From: Rossellomorea arthrocnemi
GTDB taxonomy: Bacteria; Bacillota; Bacilli; Bacillales; Bacillaceae_B
DNA: 64,000 nucleotides
Direction: 5' to 3'
Assembly (NCBI RefSeq): GCF_904424705.1
Contig: NZ_CAJGBF010000007.1
Coordinates: 62,001 to 126,000 of the forward strand
In this document: positions 48,230 to 56,946 of the stretch, in pieces
Numbering within the stretch: position 1 is the stretch's first letter
Layout: every line of letters starts with the position of its first letter
Notes under the pieces: model-generated
Databases searched by the model: none
What the model was told of the DNA's origin: nothing
The model's input: the letters and a program-made list of their open reading frames with translations, nothing else
Program-made: the position numbers and the translations under genes

Positions 48230-48364
48230 TTACTTATTGCCGCTATATTGCTCCCCTAACAGTTGTTTCACTTGATTGTACGTGAGGCCGGAATGTGCGT
48301 TTTGACGTTTGACCTCATTAATATCCGTCCCTGCCTTTGATACGTTCCTTTTTTGCTGATTCAT
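48230..48364 (-). CDS. Gamma-type SASP-like small protein, 44 residues
   Basis: ATG 48364 follows GGGGGTG and opens a 44-codon frame beginning MNQQKRNVSKAGTDIN. The segment SKAGTDINEVKRQNAHSG closely recalls the repeat unit of gamma-type small acid-soluble spore proteins (A-G/T-T-x-x-x-E-V-K/R-x-Q-N-x-x-S). The rest, LTYNQVKQLLGEQYSGN, is unlike the Gly/Gln-rich tail of SspE. Gamma-SASPs serve as an amino acid store for germination and are made in the forespore. It is much shorter than SspE (84 residues) and has a single unit. It converges on the antiporter gene. Confidence 0.6.
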   Translation of the reverse strand: MNQQKRNVSKAGTDINEVKRQNAHSGLTYNQVKQLLGEQYSGNK

Positions 48365-48420
48365 CCAAACACCCCCTATTACTAATGTAAGTCAAGGGGT
48401 GATATTCTATGCGTGACGGC

Positions 48421-48452
48421 AGGTCCGTCCCTCTAACTTGAGGGGAAGACCT
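48421..48452 (-). terminator. Probable terminator of the TspO-family gene, from the 12-mer repeat
   Basis: AGGTCCGTCCCTC (48421-48433) and GAGGGGAAGACCT (48440-48452) pair imperfectly. It lies just past the stop of the minus-strand TspO-family gene. One arm is a perfect repeat copy and the other has diverged. Confidence 0.6.
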
Positions 48453-48458
48453 GTCAAT

Positions 48459-49178
48459 TTACTGGCGGGTCCGTTTGTATACAAGGTCAAAGACGAGGAT
48501 GATGACAGCAAGTGCATAGACAGTATACGAATAGGTAGAATGCTCTTGCATATTCTTCACTCCGATCCCGATAAAGGCCCATACAAATACGAGTGGATAA
48601 AGGAGGTCATGCTGGGTGAGGCGGAACCAGAAAGTAAGTACAGTAGCGACAATCACTCCAAGGTATGCCCAAACAAGCCCGGAAATCCCAAACCCGTTCC
48701 AGCCGATCTCCGTAAGAAAATACGTGATATTTACAATTGTTGCAATCGAAATCCATCCTACATAAATGGAAAAGGGGGCAGCATCCAAGAGGGACGGACC
48801 TGTGCTTTTCATTCGCTTATATAGGCCGATCAGGGTTACTAAAAGTCCGAGCATAATAAAGACCGAAATCAGGAAATAGTTATAATGCCAAACCAGAATC
48901 CAAGCTGAGTTCAAAAGACAACTCAGGATGAATAAACGGCTTGTTTCCTGGTAAAGGGGAAGATCCCGCCTGGTTTTAGGAAATTGACGGATGATCCAGA
49001 TGGCAAGTAGCAGGTAAATAAGACTCCATATGGAAAAGACGTATCCTGCAGGAGTAATCATGATATCCAGCCTGTTACTGATTTCTCCAGTGGATTGATT
49101 ATTCAAAGGCAAGGTGACAGCCAGAGTGTTCATCACAATCAGCAAAGTGAAGGCTAAAAAATTCCATATTAATTTCAT
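48459..49178 (-). CDS. TspO/MBR-family membrane protein
   Basis: This 239-residue protein has about seven hydrophobic segments and resembles the tryptophan-rich sensory protein/TspO family (MITPAGYVFSIWSLIYLLLA is the family-like YxFxIW region). It is longer than the classical five-helix TspO (about 160). TspO proteins bind porphyrins and are linked to stress. ATG 49178 (MKLIWNFLAF) has AAAGGAGGATG at an ideal distance, so the longer frame to 49205 is not needed. A perfect copy of the 12-mer repeat (48790-48801) lies within the gene and encodes TGPSLL between membrane segments. Confidence 0.78.
   Translation of the reverse strand: MKLIWNFLAFTLLIVMNTLAVTLPLNNQSTGEISNRLDIMITPAGYVFSIWSLIYLLLAIWIIRQFPKTRRDLPLYQETSRLFILSCLLNSAWILVWHYNYFLISVFIMLGLLVTLIGLYKRMKSTGPSLLDAAPFSIYVGWISIATIVNITYFLTEIGWNGFGISGLVWAYLGVIVATVLTFWFRLTQHDLLYPLVFVWAFIGIGVKNMQEHSTYSYTVYALAVIILVFDLVYKRTRQ
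48790..48801 (-). repeat. 12-mer repeat inside the TspO-family gene
   Basis: AGGGACGGACCT on the plus strand. Read with the gene it is AGGTCCGTCCCT, coding for part of TGPSLLD in a loop. Confidence 0.75.
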
Positions 49179-49378
49179 TGTGCATCCTCCTTTGAAAATA
49201 ATCATTCGTGGGCAACACCTGTTGTGCTCTATATACTATTCCACTTTTATATGGTTAAAAAACAAGTGAAGAGAGTTTAGGTACAAGGAATTGTATAAAA
49301 TCAGGAAGGAATTAGAGGATTTATCGAGAATTAGAAAAAGGATAGGGACAATTTACACAATTCATTTAGGGGGACAAT

Positions 49379-51166
49379 ATGGACCATACAACTCATACAT
49401 ATTCAAATGTTTGGAATTTAGATGTTTTTTTCAAAGGTGGAAGTGAATCACCGGAATTCAGGCAGCATCTGGATACTCTGGAAAAGAAGAAGAAGGATTT
49501 TGCAGAAAATGCTCTTGCATTCCATCCTCCTCAATCCGCTAATGATGCTGAGCTCGTATGGAAGCTGATTGAAGAAGCAAAGGAGGTAATGATGTACCTT
49601 CGACAGGCTGGTGCTTTCGTCAGCTGTCTTGAAGCTCAAAACATGCATGACCGGAAGGCCGACTCCCTTCGCGGTGAAGTTACAAGTTTGAGTGCCGACT
49701 TTTCTTCTACCTTTACAAAGTTTCAGCAGCAGCTTTCCGATTGCACAGAAGAAATATGGAAAGAACTATTGCAGCATGATCAATTGAAGGAGATCACGTT
49801 TGTTCTGAATGAGTGGAGACAAAAAGCCAAGGATAAGCTTTCAAGCAGTGAAGAATCTCTGATTCAAGCCCTGGCAGTCGACGGTTATCACGGCTGGGGG
49901 CAGATGTATGATACGATCGTCGGATCGATGGACATCACTCATGATGACAAGACCCTGTCAGTCGGTCAGGCAAATAACTTACTCTCTAGTCCGGACCCGA
50001 ACACCCGTAAAGAAGTATTTGATGAATTGGAGAAAGCTTGGAAAGAGAATGAAGAGCTATTCTCCCGCACCCTCAATCATCTTGGCGGCTTCCGTCTGAA
50101 TGTTTATAAAAAGCGGGGATGGGACGAATTAATGAAGGAGCCTTTGGAATACAACAGGATGAAGCAGGAAACCCTCGATGCCATGTGGGGGGCCATCTCC
50201 AAGAACAAAAAGCCGTTTGTTCAGTATCTGGATCGAAAAGCGAAATTAATCGGCAAAGACAAGTTGGACTGGTATGACCTGGACGCTCCAGTGGCAGAAT
50301 CGACGAGTACCATGTCATACGATGAAGGGGCAAAATTCATTTTGAAGCAGTTCTCTCTCTTTGGAAGTGAGATGGCACAGTTTGCTGAGAAAGCATTTGA
50401 GGATGAATGGATCGAAGCGGAGGACCGTGCAGGGAAACGTCCTGGCGGCTTCTGTACTTCATTCCCGTTAAGCGACCAATCACGTATCTTCATGACCTAC
50501 TCAGGCTCGATGTCGAATGTATCTACACTTGCCCACGAACTGGGACATGCGTTCCATTCCCATGCGTTAAAGCCGATGCATGCATTGAACCGTAATTATG
50601 CCATGAATGTCGCAGAAACGGCTTCTACTTTTGCCGAGATGATCGTAGCAGATGCTGCTGTGAAAGAAGCCAAAACGAAGGAAGAGAAGATTGCCCTCGT
50701 CGAAGATAAACTTCAGCGGAGCGTCGCCTTCTTCATGAATATCCATGCCCGCTTCTTATTCGAGACCCGTTTCTATGAAGCGCGTAAAAAAGGAATCGTT
50801 TCTGTCGATGCGTTGAATGACCTGATGGTGGAAGCTCAGAGGGAAGCCTTCGCCGATTCACTTGGCGAAGTACATCCGCGCTTTTGGGCATCGAAGCTCC
50901 ATTTCTATATTACCGGGGTGCCGTTCTATAACTTCCCGTATACATTCGGTTACTTGTTCTCCCTGAGCATCTATGCCAAGGCACTTGAATCAGGCGAAAG
51001 CTATGAAGAGAAATATATGGCCTTACTCCGTGACACAGCCGTCATGAGCGTAGAAGACCTTGCCATGAAACATCTTGGTGAAGACATAACCAAAGAAGAC
51101 TTCTGGGAAAAAGGAATCAACCTCTGCATTGCCGATGTGGATGAATTCCTCGAACTGACAAACTAA
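49379..51166 (+). CDS. M3-family oligoendopeptidase F-like metallopeptidase
   Basis: This 595-residue cytoplasmic zinc oligopeptidase of the M3B family has the catalytic HELGH in TLAHELGHAFHSH (about residues 383-395), with the third ligand Glu in VAETASTFAEMIV 26 residues later. The C-terminal HPRFWASKLHFYITGVPFYN fits the family substrate-binding region. The N-terminal 180 residues form the regulatory helical domain (oligopeptidase F N-terminal). It degrades short peptides, and a particular role such as signal peptide turnover cannot be inferred. ATG 49379 follows TTTAGGGGGAC. It is monocistronic, with the 12-mer terminator after it. Confidence 0.9.
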   Translation: MDHTTHTYSNVWNLDVFFKGGSESPEFRQHLDTLEKKKKDFAENALAFHPPQSANDAELVWKLIEEAKEVMMYLRQAGAFVSCLEAQNMHDRKADSLRGEVTSLSADFSSTFTKFQQQLSDCTEEIWKELLQHDQLKEITFVLNEWRQKAKDKLSSSEESLIQALAVDGYHGWGQMYDTIVGSMDITHDDKTLSVGQANNLLSSPDPNTRKEVFDELEKAWKENEELFSRTLNHLGGFRLNVYKKRGWDELMKEPLEYNRMKQETLDAMWGAISKNKKPFVQYLDRKAKLIGKDKLDWYDLDAPVAESTSTMSYDEGAKFILKQFSLFGSEMAQFAEKAFEDEWIEAEDRAGKRPGGFCTSFPLSDQSRIFMTYSGSMSNVSTLAHELGHAFHSHALKPMHALNRNYAMNVAETASTFAEMIVADAAVKEAKTKEEKIALVEDKLQRSVAFFMNIHARFLFETRFYEARKKGIVSVDALNDLMVEAQREAFADSLGEVHPRFWASKLHFYITGVPFYNFPYTFGYLFSLSIYAKALESGESYEEKYMALLRDTAVMSVEDLAMKHLGEDITKEDFWEKGINLCIADVDEFLELTN

Positions 51167-51181
51167 ATAAGAAATCGATTG

Positions 51182-51212
51182 AGGTCCGTCCCTGTATTTG
51201 AGGGACGGACCT
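51182..51212 (+). terminator. Terminator of the oligopeptidase gene, from the 12-mer repeat
   Basis: AGGTCCGTCCCT (51182-51193) and AGGGACGGACCT (51201-51212) are perfect inverted copies of the repeat, followed by TTGTTTTG. Confidence 0.88.
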
Positions 51213-51454
51213 TTGTTTTGTCGATCTTTCTTTAGGTTTATCAACCCTATCTTCAATATATATGGACCATTCATATAAAAAGACAAAATTCCATTCCCAT
51301 CATGCCACATCAGAAAAACAATTCCTCATTAAAAACGCAAAGTCCCATTACTTCTAAGCCTCAAGTCTGATACGAAAATAAAGCTCCGGCTCGTTATGGG
51401 AAATCCGGAAAATAGGTAGGATAGAGACATGAAGAAGAAAGGAGGCAATAACAT

Positions 51455-51799
51455 ATGAAGAAATTTGGATTGCTTTTAGCTGGAGGAATCGCGGCGATTG
51501 TACTGCTTGCCAATTTGGGGCCGATTGTGGGCCTTGCGATCTCTTTATTGATTATGTATTACAGCTTTAAAGGCTTCGTAAAAACGGATTCAACAGGAAA
51601 GAAGATCCTGTGGGCATTGATCGGTCTTGCAGCATTCAGTGCAACTGTATCGAACTTCCCGGCGATCATCGGTCTGGTTGCTCTGTATGTCCTGTATGTA
51701 ATTTATAAGAACTGGAAGAAAGAAGAAATCGTCATGGAAGAAAAAACATCTGATCCATTCACCAACTTTGAAAGAGAATGGTCCCAATTAAAAAACTAA
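51455..51799 (+). CDS. liaI: LiaI-like membrane protein
   Basis: This 114-residue membrane protein has about four short hydrophobic segments (LLLAGGIAAIVLLANLGPIV, then GLAISLLIMYY, ILWALIGLAAF and GLVALYVLYVIY). The tail ends DPFTNFEREWSQL, similar to the acidic FDDEWEEF end of B. subtilis LiaI as I recall it. LiaI anchors the PspA-like LiaH at the membrane under envelope stress. ATG 51455 follows GAAAGGAGGC. It is the first gene of the lia cluster, 17 bases before liaH. The LiaR-dependent promoter should lie in 51215-51454, but I cannot fix its box. Confidence 0.78.
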   Translation: MKKFGLLLAGGIAAIVLLANLGPIVGLAISLLIMYYSFKGFVKTDSTGKKILWALIGLAAFSATVSNFPAIIGLVALYVLYVIYKNWKKEEIVMEEKTSDPFTNFEREWSQLKN

Positions 51800-51816
51800 A
51801 GGAGAGAGATTATACT

Positions 51817-52470
51817 ATGACAAACCTATTTCAACGTTTGAAAAATACAGTCATGTCCGACCTTCACGAAGCATTAGATAAAAAGGAAAAGAAAAATCCA
51901 ATCGCGGTCCTGAACCATTACTTAAGACAATGCGAACAGGAAGTTGAAAAAGTTAGAAAGCTCGTCGAAAGACAGTACCTTTTAAAAGAAGAGTTTCAAA
52001 AAGAGTATCAGCAGGCTTCCGTTTTAGCTGATAAACGAAAGTATCAGGCAGAGGTAGCGTCCAAAGCGGGTGAAGAAGGCTTGTATGAATTTGCCCTGCA
52101 GGAACAAAAATACTATGAAGAACGTGCCTTGCGAATCCAGGAATCGAAGATGCAAGCGACAAAAGAGCTAGAAGAGCTTGAGCGGAAATACGAAGAGATG
52201 AAGCATAAGCTGAAGGATATGTATATCAAGCGCATGGAGCTGATGGGCAGAGAAAATATTGCCCGTGCCCATAACAAAATGAATTCTGTCATTGAATCAT
52301 CTTCAGGTTATAACAACCAGGCATTTTCTAAGTTTGATGAAATTGAAACATACTTAGATCAACTGGAGCATGGAGTGAATTCCTCCTACTACCGAAACAC
52401 AATCGATGCAAAAATCGCAAAACTTGAAAAAGACACGAAAAATGAGGAAACAGAAGCCATTCCATCCTAA
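51817..52470 (+). CDS. liaH: PspA/IM30-family protein LiaH
   Basis: This 217-residue phage-shock-protein-A-type coiled-coil protein oligomerises on the membrane inner face during cell-wall antibiotic stress. It begins MTNLFQRLKNTVMSDLHEALDKK and is almost entirely charged helix (KYEEMKHKLKDMYIKRMEL), as expected for PspA. ATG 51817 has AAAGGAGAGAG upstream. Its end is followed by a hairpin (52515-52541) and a 178-base gap before liaF, so liaI-liaH may be expressed more strongly than liaFSR. Confidence 0.88.
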   Translation: MTNLFQRLKNTVMSDLHEALDKKEKKNPIAVLNHYLRQCEQEVEKVRKLVERQYLLKEEFQKEYQQASVLADKRKYQAEVASKAGEEGLYEFALQEQKYYEERALRIQESKMQATKELEELERKYEEMKHKLKDMYIKRMELMGRENIARAHNKMNSVIESSSGYNNQAFSKFDEIETYLDQLEHGVNSSYYRNTIDAKIAKLEKDTKNEETEAIPS

Positions 52471-52514
52471 AACATGGTATTCTAGGTTAAGAAAAACATC
52501 ATAACGGTAAAAAA

Positions 52515-52541
52515 GGGGGAGCCCACTTATGGGTTCACCCC
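52515..52541 (+). terminator. Possible partial terminator between liaIH and liaFSR
   Basis: GGGGGAGCCCA (52515-52525) pairs with TGGGTTCACCCC (52530-52541) with a bulge, followed by GTTTAATC. Partial readthrough would allow basal liaFSR expression. Confidence 0.5.
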
Positions 52542-52648
52542 GTTTAATCATCAGATATGAGATTTATGAATCAACATCCCAAATGAATACTATTTCGTCG
52601 TAAAATCTTTATACCTCGCAAATACATAATCAGAAAGGAGGAACCCCC

Positions 52649-53380
52649 TTGTTCAATCGTTTACGGTCTGACGGAATCAGCTGGATCATTTTAATCGGGA
52701 CACTTTTAATACTGCTGGAAGTCTCCTTTTATGATGGGGGGGTTCTGGTCTTTCTGTCGATTGCTGCCTTCTGTATTTATATAGGACGCAAAAAACTGCC
52801 GAGAACGTCGGGGAAGATTCTTCTGTGGTTCGGGATCATCAGTTTAGCCATCAATATCTTTAATACGGTCGCTTTTAAATTTTTGCTATTTGGCATTCTT
52901 CTTTTTATTATCGTCAGATTTGCCGATTCCAAGAAGCATCCTAAGTACATCTCTCCAACAATTAAGGAAACCTTCACTCAAACCCAAGAACCACTCATGA
53001 TGAAAAAATCTGCTCTTCAGAATGAATGGTTCGGTCCAAAACGGACACCTGAAGATGTGTTTGAATGGAATGATATCAACATCCAGGGCGTCATCGGGGA
53101 TTCGGTCATCGATATCGGCAATACGGTGCTCCCTAAAGGGACTTCAGTGGTGTCGATCCGGAATATACTGGGGAATATCGAGGTGTTGGTCCCGTATGAC
53201 GTGGAAGTAAGTGTGCATCATTCTGTCCTGGCTGGATCCATTGAGATTTTTGATGAAGTGGAACCGAAAGCGATCAATCAGTCTCTCTATTATCAAACAC
53301 CGGGGTATGATGAGGCCGTTCAGCGGGTGAAGATCATCACGTCCATGTGGATCGGGGATCTAGAGGTGAAGAGAATATGA
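52649..53380 (+). CDS. liaF: LiaF-like inhibitor of the LiaS kinase
   Basis: This 243-residue membrane protein has four N-terminal hydrophobic segments (about residues 10-100) and a C-terminal soluble domain with the LiaF signature region (WNDINIQGVIGDSVIDIG, then IRNILGNIEVLVPYDV). LiaF keeps LiaS silent without stress. Translation starts at TTG 52649, eight bases after AAAGGAGG. Its stop overlaps the liaS start. I find no liaG gene between liaH and liaF, in contrast to B. subtilis. Confidence 0.87.
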   Translation: MFNRLRSDGISWIILIGTLLILLEVSFYDGGVLVFLSIAAFCIYIGRKKLPRTSGKILLWFGIISLAINIFNTVAFKFLLFGILLFIIVRFADSKKHPKYISPTIKETFTQTQEPLMMKKSALQNEWFGPKRTPEDVFEWNDINIQGVIGDSVIDIGNTVLPKGTSVVSIRNILGNIEVLVPYDVEVSVHHSVLAGSIEIFDEVEPKAINQSLYYQTPGYDEAVQRVKIITSMWIGDLEVKRI

Positions 53381-54426
53381 GTACGGTCAGTAAGCAGGTC
53401 GTTGCAGGTATTCTCTTTTCTCTTGTGATGGTGTTGTTTTTATCTCTTTCCTTCTTTTATTTGTATCCGTTAAAGGATTGGTCCCTCTTGTGGGAAGTAG
53501 AGATCATGGATATACCGGGAGCGGGATTTATCCTGGTTGTCAGCATCATGATCGGGATTGTTTTTGGAATACGGACGGGTTTGAAGGATAAGCGTCAGCT
53601 GAGAGAAATGGAGGATGCCCTCCACCATGTGGAACAAGGACGCGGAATCACGATACCTGAAACAGCAACCTCTGAAGTACAGCAGGTCTGGAAAAAGGTA
53701 GATGCCTTAGGAAAGCATCTCACCGATCAAGCCCGCTACTCCCAGAAACTCGCTAATGAAAAAGCCGAGGAGCAGGAAAAAAGAATACAGGAGATTGTGT
53801 CACAAGAGAGGAACCGTTTGGCAAGGGAGTTGCATGATTCGGTCAGTCAGCAGTTATTCGCAGCATCGATGCTCATGTCAGCGATCACGGAAACCTCCTC
53901 CCCTCACCGAACCCCCCATGAAGAGAAACAGCTTAGTATGGTCGAACAAATGATTCATCAGTCTCAGCTTGAAATGAGGGCACTCCTTCTTCATCTTCGT
54001 CCTGTTGCGTTAAAAGGAAAGAATCTTCAAGAAGGAATGAAGGAGCTGTTGGTTGAATTAGCTCAGAAGGTGCCTCTTGATATTGAGTGGAAGATTGAAG
54101 ACATGAGTCTGGATAAAGGGATTGAAGATCACCTGTTCCGTATTTTGCAGGAGTCCGTTTCGAACACTCTCCGCCATGCAAAGGCGACTTCATTGGATAT
54201 CCGACTGATACAAAGGGAATCCATTATCATTTTAAGAGTGGTGGACGATGGCAGGGGCTTTGATGTGAATGAATCGAAGGTAACGAGTTCTTACGGGCTT
54301 CAGAATATGAGAGAACGGGCCATTGAAATCGGTGGAACGTTTAAAATTATCAGTGTGCCGAATAAGGGGACCCGCTTGGAAGTGAAAGTTCCCGTTGTAG
54401 AGAATGAAGGTGAAATTAATGATTAA
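53377..54426 (+). CDS. liaS: LiaS-type sensor histidine kinase
   Basis: This 349-residue HPK7/HisKA_3 kinase senses cell-envelope stress. Two transmembrane helices (about residues 8-30 and 50-70) flank a very short external loop, so it is an intramembrane-sensing kinase. The coiled linker leads to the phosphoacceptor histidine in [19 protein letters not shown], and the ATPase domain has [18 protein letters not shown] and [12 protein letters not shown] 53377 overlaps the liaF stop (ATGA). It is coupled to liaR by an eight-base overlap. Confidence 0.93.
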   Translation: MSTVSKQVVAGILFSLVMVLFLSLSFFYLYPLKDWSLLWEVEIMDIPGAGFILVVSIMIGIVFGIRTGLKDKRQLREMEDALHHVEQGRGITIPETATSEVQQVWKKVDALGKHLTDQARYSQKLANEKAEEQEKRIQEIVSQERNRLARELHDSVSQQLFAASMLMSAITETSSPHRTPHEEKQLSMVEQMIHQSQLEMRALLLHLRPVALKGKNLQEGMKELLVELAQKVPLDIEWKIEDMSLDKGIEDHLFRILQESVSNTLRHAKATSLDIRLIQRESIIILRVVDDGRGFDVNESKVTSSYGLQNMRERAIEIGGTFKIISVPNKGTRLEVKVPVVENEGEIND

Positions 54427-55051
54427 AGTGGTATTTGTCGATGATCATGAAATGGTGAGGATCGGGGTGTCATCTTATCTGTCTGCCCAGGCGGATATAG
54501 ATGTCGTCGGGGAAGCGTCTGACGGTAGAGAAGGCGTTCAGCTCGCCCTAGAAATGAGGCCGGATATCATTCTGATGGATCTGGTGATGAAAGAAATGGA
54601 TGGCATCCAGGCGACGAAGGAAATCATACAAGAGTGGCCGGAGGCGAAGATTATCATCGTGACAAGCTTCCTGGATGATGATAAGGTGTATCCTGCCCTT
54701 GAAGCGGGGGCCGTCAGTTATATGCTGAAAACGTCCAAAGCGAGTGAAATCGCTGAAGCGGTCAGGAAGACCTATAACGGTCAATCCATCCTTGAGCCCG
54801 AAGTGACGGGGAAAATGATGACACGAATGAGACAGAAGACTGTTTCTCATCCCCATGAGGAACTAACGAACCGCGAACTTGAAATCCTCCTGCTCATGAC
54901 CCAAGGTAAAACAAATCAGGAAATCGCCGATGAATTATTCATCGCCTTGAAGACAGTGAAAACCCATGTGAGCAACATCCTCTCAAAGCTCAACGTACAA
55001 GACCGAACGCAGGCTGTAATCTATGCCTTTAAACATGATTTGGCTAAATAA
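54419..55051 (+). CDS. liaR: LiaR-type response regulator
   Basis: This 210-residue NarL/LuxR-type response regulator has receiver aspartates in [13 protein letters not shown] and the phosphoacceptor in [15 protein letters not shown] (about residue 54). The LuxR-type helix-turn-helix at the C-terminus has [20 protein letters not shown]-like sequence and [20 protein letters not shown] chose ATG 54419 ([11 protein letters not shown]) with GAAGGTGAAA upstream. It overlaps liaS by eight bases and ends the operon before a strong terminator. Confidence 0.93.
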   Translation: MIKVVFVDDHEMVRIGVSSYLSAQADIDVVGEASDGREGVQLALEMRPDIILMDLVMKEMDGIQATKEIIQEWPEAKIIIVTSFLDDDKVYPALEAGAVSYMLKTSKASEIAEAVRKTYNGQSILEPEVTGKMMTRMRQKTVSHPHEELTNRELEILLLMTQGKTNQEIADELFIALKTVKTHVSNILSKLNVQDRTQAVIYAFKHDLAK

Positions 55052-55056
55052 AAAAG

Positions 55057-55093
55057 AAAGTGACCCAAAATAAAACTTTTTGGGTCACTTTTT
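55057..55093 (+). terminator. Terminator of the lia operon
   Basis: AAAGTGACCCAAAA (55057-55070) and TTTTGGGTCACTTT (55078-55091) are perfect 14-base arms followed by TT. It lies six bases after the liaR stop. Confidence 0.92.
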
Positions 55094-55290
55094 CGTATAG
55101 AAAGAAGAAAGTAAACAGATTTCGACTTGCATCAGAAACCAATTCAAAAATATACATTTAATAAGCCTGGATGCGGTTAGGAAACAAGTGTAGAAAAATG
55201 ACAAATATTTCATCAACTGGAGGAGGAATAATGTTAAAATAAGCGATATATTGTCAAATTTTGAAAAATGACCAGTAGGGGGATCAGTAC

Positions 55291-56217
55291 GTGAACGCAC
55301 AATTCAGCAAACCAAAAAGATTCGGAGAAATTCTGGATCATACATTTCGATTAAGCAAGAACCGTTTTAAAGATTTTTTCCTTATATTCCTTATATTATT
55401 GGGACCAGTATATTTACTGCAGGCTCTCATTGAACTGGCGGCTGGTGTCAGTTTCTTTCGAACGGTCGGGGCAGGGGAAACCTGGTTCGATGGAATTTTA
55501 AACAGCTTTTCGGGAGAGTTTTCCGCTGAATCCGGGCAGAAAGTGAACTTGGCGGCGGAATTGGGAACGGGGCTCATAGGGTTTATCACGATGATCCTTA
55601 CACCCATGGCTCAAGCCGCGATATTATTCAGCCTGAATCATATGAGAAAAAATGAAGAATACTCAGTAAAGCTTGTCCTCAAAGAGGCTTTCTCCCGATT
55701 TTGGCCAATCATCGGAAGCAGTATCCTATTCGGCCTGATCATTTTTGGCTTGGTATTCATTCCTCTTGTCACAGGGATTTTTGCCGGAGTATTTGGTACT
55801 GTCTTTCTTGACCCGGGTGTGGGAATAATCGTCACGTCCATCATCCTGTTTCTTGTCTTCGCTCTCGTCATTGCTTATTTATTGACACGCTGGAGCTTCT
55901 ACTTGGGGGCTGCAGCCATCGAGAATGACGCACCTGGACTCGGCAGAAGCTGGAGATTGACAAAGAAGCGCGCTTTTACCATTATCGGATTATATATTGT
56001 GTTCGGATTGATCATCGGGATTATCAATACCGCATTCGAATTTACGTTTGGCCTCGTGTTGGGGAACAGTGTTCTGTACGGAATGATTATCAACGTTGTA
56101 TCGTTATTTACGACGATGCTCGGTGCTGTCGTGTTCGGGGTCATCTTCTTTGACCTGAAAACAAGACATGACGCAGATGATTTAAATGAAATGATCGATG
56201 ACTACAATTCGTTTTAA
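55291..56217 (+). CDS. Polytopic membrane protein upstream of the DUF4129/MoxR cluster
   Basis: This 308-residue protein has about six hydrophobic segments. It begins with a cytoplasmic stretch (FSKPKRFGEILDHTFRLSKN) typical of glycerophosphodiester-phosphodiesterase-like membrane domain proteins found next to MoxR-DUF58 clusters. The C-terminus is acidic (DADDLNEMIDDYNSF). GTG or ATG alternatives exist, and the frame used starts at GTG 55291 behind GTAGGGGGA. A compact terminator-like hairpin (56238-56257) lies between it and the DUF4129 gene. The molecular role is unknown. Confidence 0.7.
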   Translation: MNAQFSKPKRFGEILDHTFRLSKNRFKDFFLIFLILLGPVYLLQALIELAAGVSFFRTVGAGETWFDGILNSFSGEFSAESGQKVNLAAELGTGLIGFITMILTPMAQAAILFSLNHMRKNEEYSVKLVLKEAFSRFWPIIGSSILFGLIIFGLVFIPLVTGIFAGVFGTVFLDPGVGIIVTSIILFLVFALVIAYLLTRWSFYLGAAAIENDAPGLGRSWRLTKKRAFTIIGLYIVFGLIIGIINTAFEFTFGLVLGNSVLYGMIINVVSLFTTMLGAVVFGVIFFDLKTRHDADDLNEMIDDYNSF

Positions 56218-56237
56218 CCAAGGAAGTATCCAGTCAG

Positions 56238-56257
56238 GCCCGGGTTCCCGGGCTTTT
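56238..56257 (+). terminator. Compact hairpin with T-tail inside the cluster
   Basis: GCCCGGG (56238-56244), loop TT and CCCGGGC (56247-56253) are followed by TTTT. The two-base loop means the real loop is larger. It is likely a partial terminator. Confidence 0.6.
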
Positions 56258-56280
56258 GATCTGAAAGCTAGGTGAAGAAA

Positions 56281-56910
56281 GTGTTGAATGAAACTAGAGC
56301 AAGGGATCAACTCGAGGACATCCTGGATGGAAAGGAATACAAAGCCTACCTTCAGGAGAATCAGGGATGGCTGTCCAGCTGGTGGGAAAGGGCAAAGGAA
56401 TGGATCCAGGAAATGCTGGGGAAGATAAATCCTGCTTTTGAACCGACAAGCGGGGGTGCATCGGGTATCCTGATCGCGGTGATCGTGATTATCGTCGCAG
56501 TACTTCTCAGCTTCGCATTCATTGCCGTCCGCAACGGGGTAAGAAGGCGTAAGTTCCGTTCGCATAAACCCTTTCAATCTATGAACGAGATGGAATGGTC
56601 CTATTCCAGTCATCTGGAGGAAGCCCATAAGCAGGAGACTCTCGGAGATTATCCGAAAGCAACTCGTCATATGTTCCTGGCACTTCTGCTTTATTTCCAT
56701 GAGAGGGAGTATCTGGAAGCACGGGTGTGGAAGACGAACTGGGAGTATTACGACGAACTGAGTAAAGTGAATCTAAAGTGGGCGGATCGATTTTACCGGC
56801 TTGCCCTCTTATTCGACGAGGTCGCATATGGTGAATATGAGGTAAGCGAAAACGAGTATCTTCACTATAAACAGGAAGCACTTGATTGGCTGGGGAATGA
56901 AGATTCATAG
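56281..56910 (+). CDS. DUF4129 domain protein
   Basis: This protein of about 209 residues has an N-terminal amphipathic region, one membrane helix (SGILIAVIVIIVAVLLSFAF, about residues 60-79) and a cytoplasmic helical C-terminal domain with HLEEAHKQETLGDYPKATRH and NWEYYDEL, typical of DUF4129. I prefer GTG 56281, six bases after AGGTG. GTG 56272 is also in frame. It is followed by DUF4350, MoxR and DUF58 genes in a conserved order seen in many Bacilli. The cluster is thought to assemble or regulate a membrane complex, but its substrate is unknown. Confidence 0.8.
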   Translation: MLNETRARDQLEDILDGKEYKAYLQENQGWLSSWWERAKEWIQEMLGKINPAFEPTSGGASGILIAVIVIIVAVLLSFAFIAVRNGVRRRKFRSHKPFQSMNEMEWSYSSHLEEAHKQETLGDYPKATRHMFLALLLYFHEREYLEARVWKTNWEYYDELSKVNLKWADRFYRLALLFDEVAYGEYEVSENEYLHYKQEALDWLGNEDS

Positions 56911-56946
56911 ACGGGCAGTTTGAGAGAAAGGAGGGAGGAAAGAGCA

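Noticed and set aside
48438-48824. 128-residue plus-strand frame opposite the TspO-family gene
   Set aside because: Lies entirely antisense to a gene with clear membrane segments and a strong start signal.
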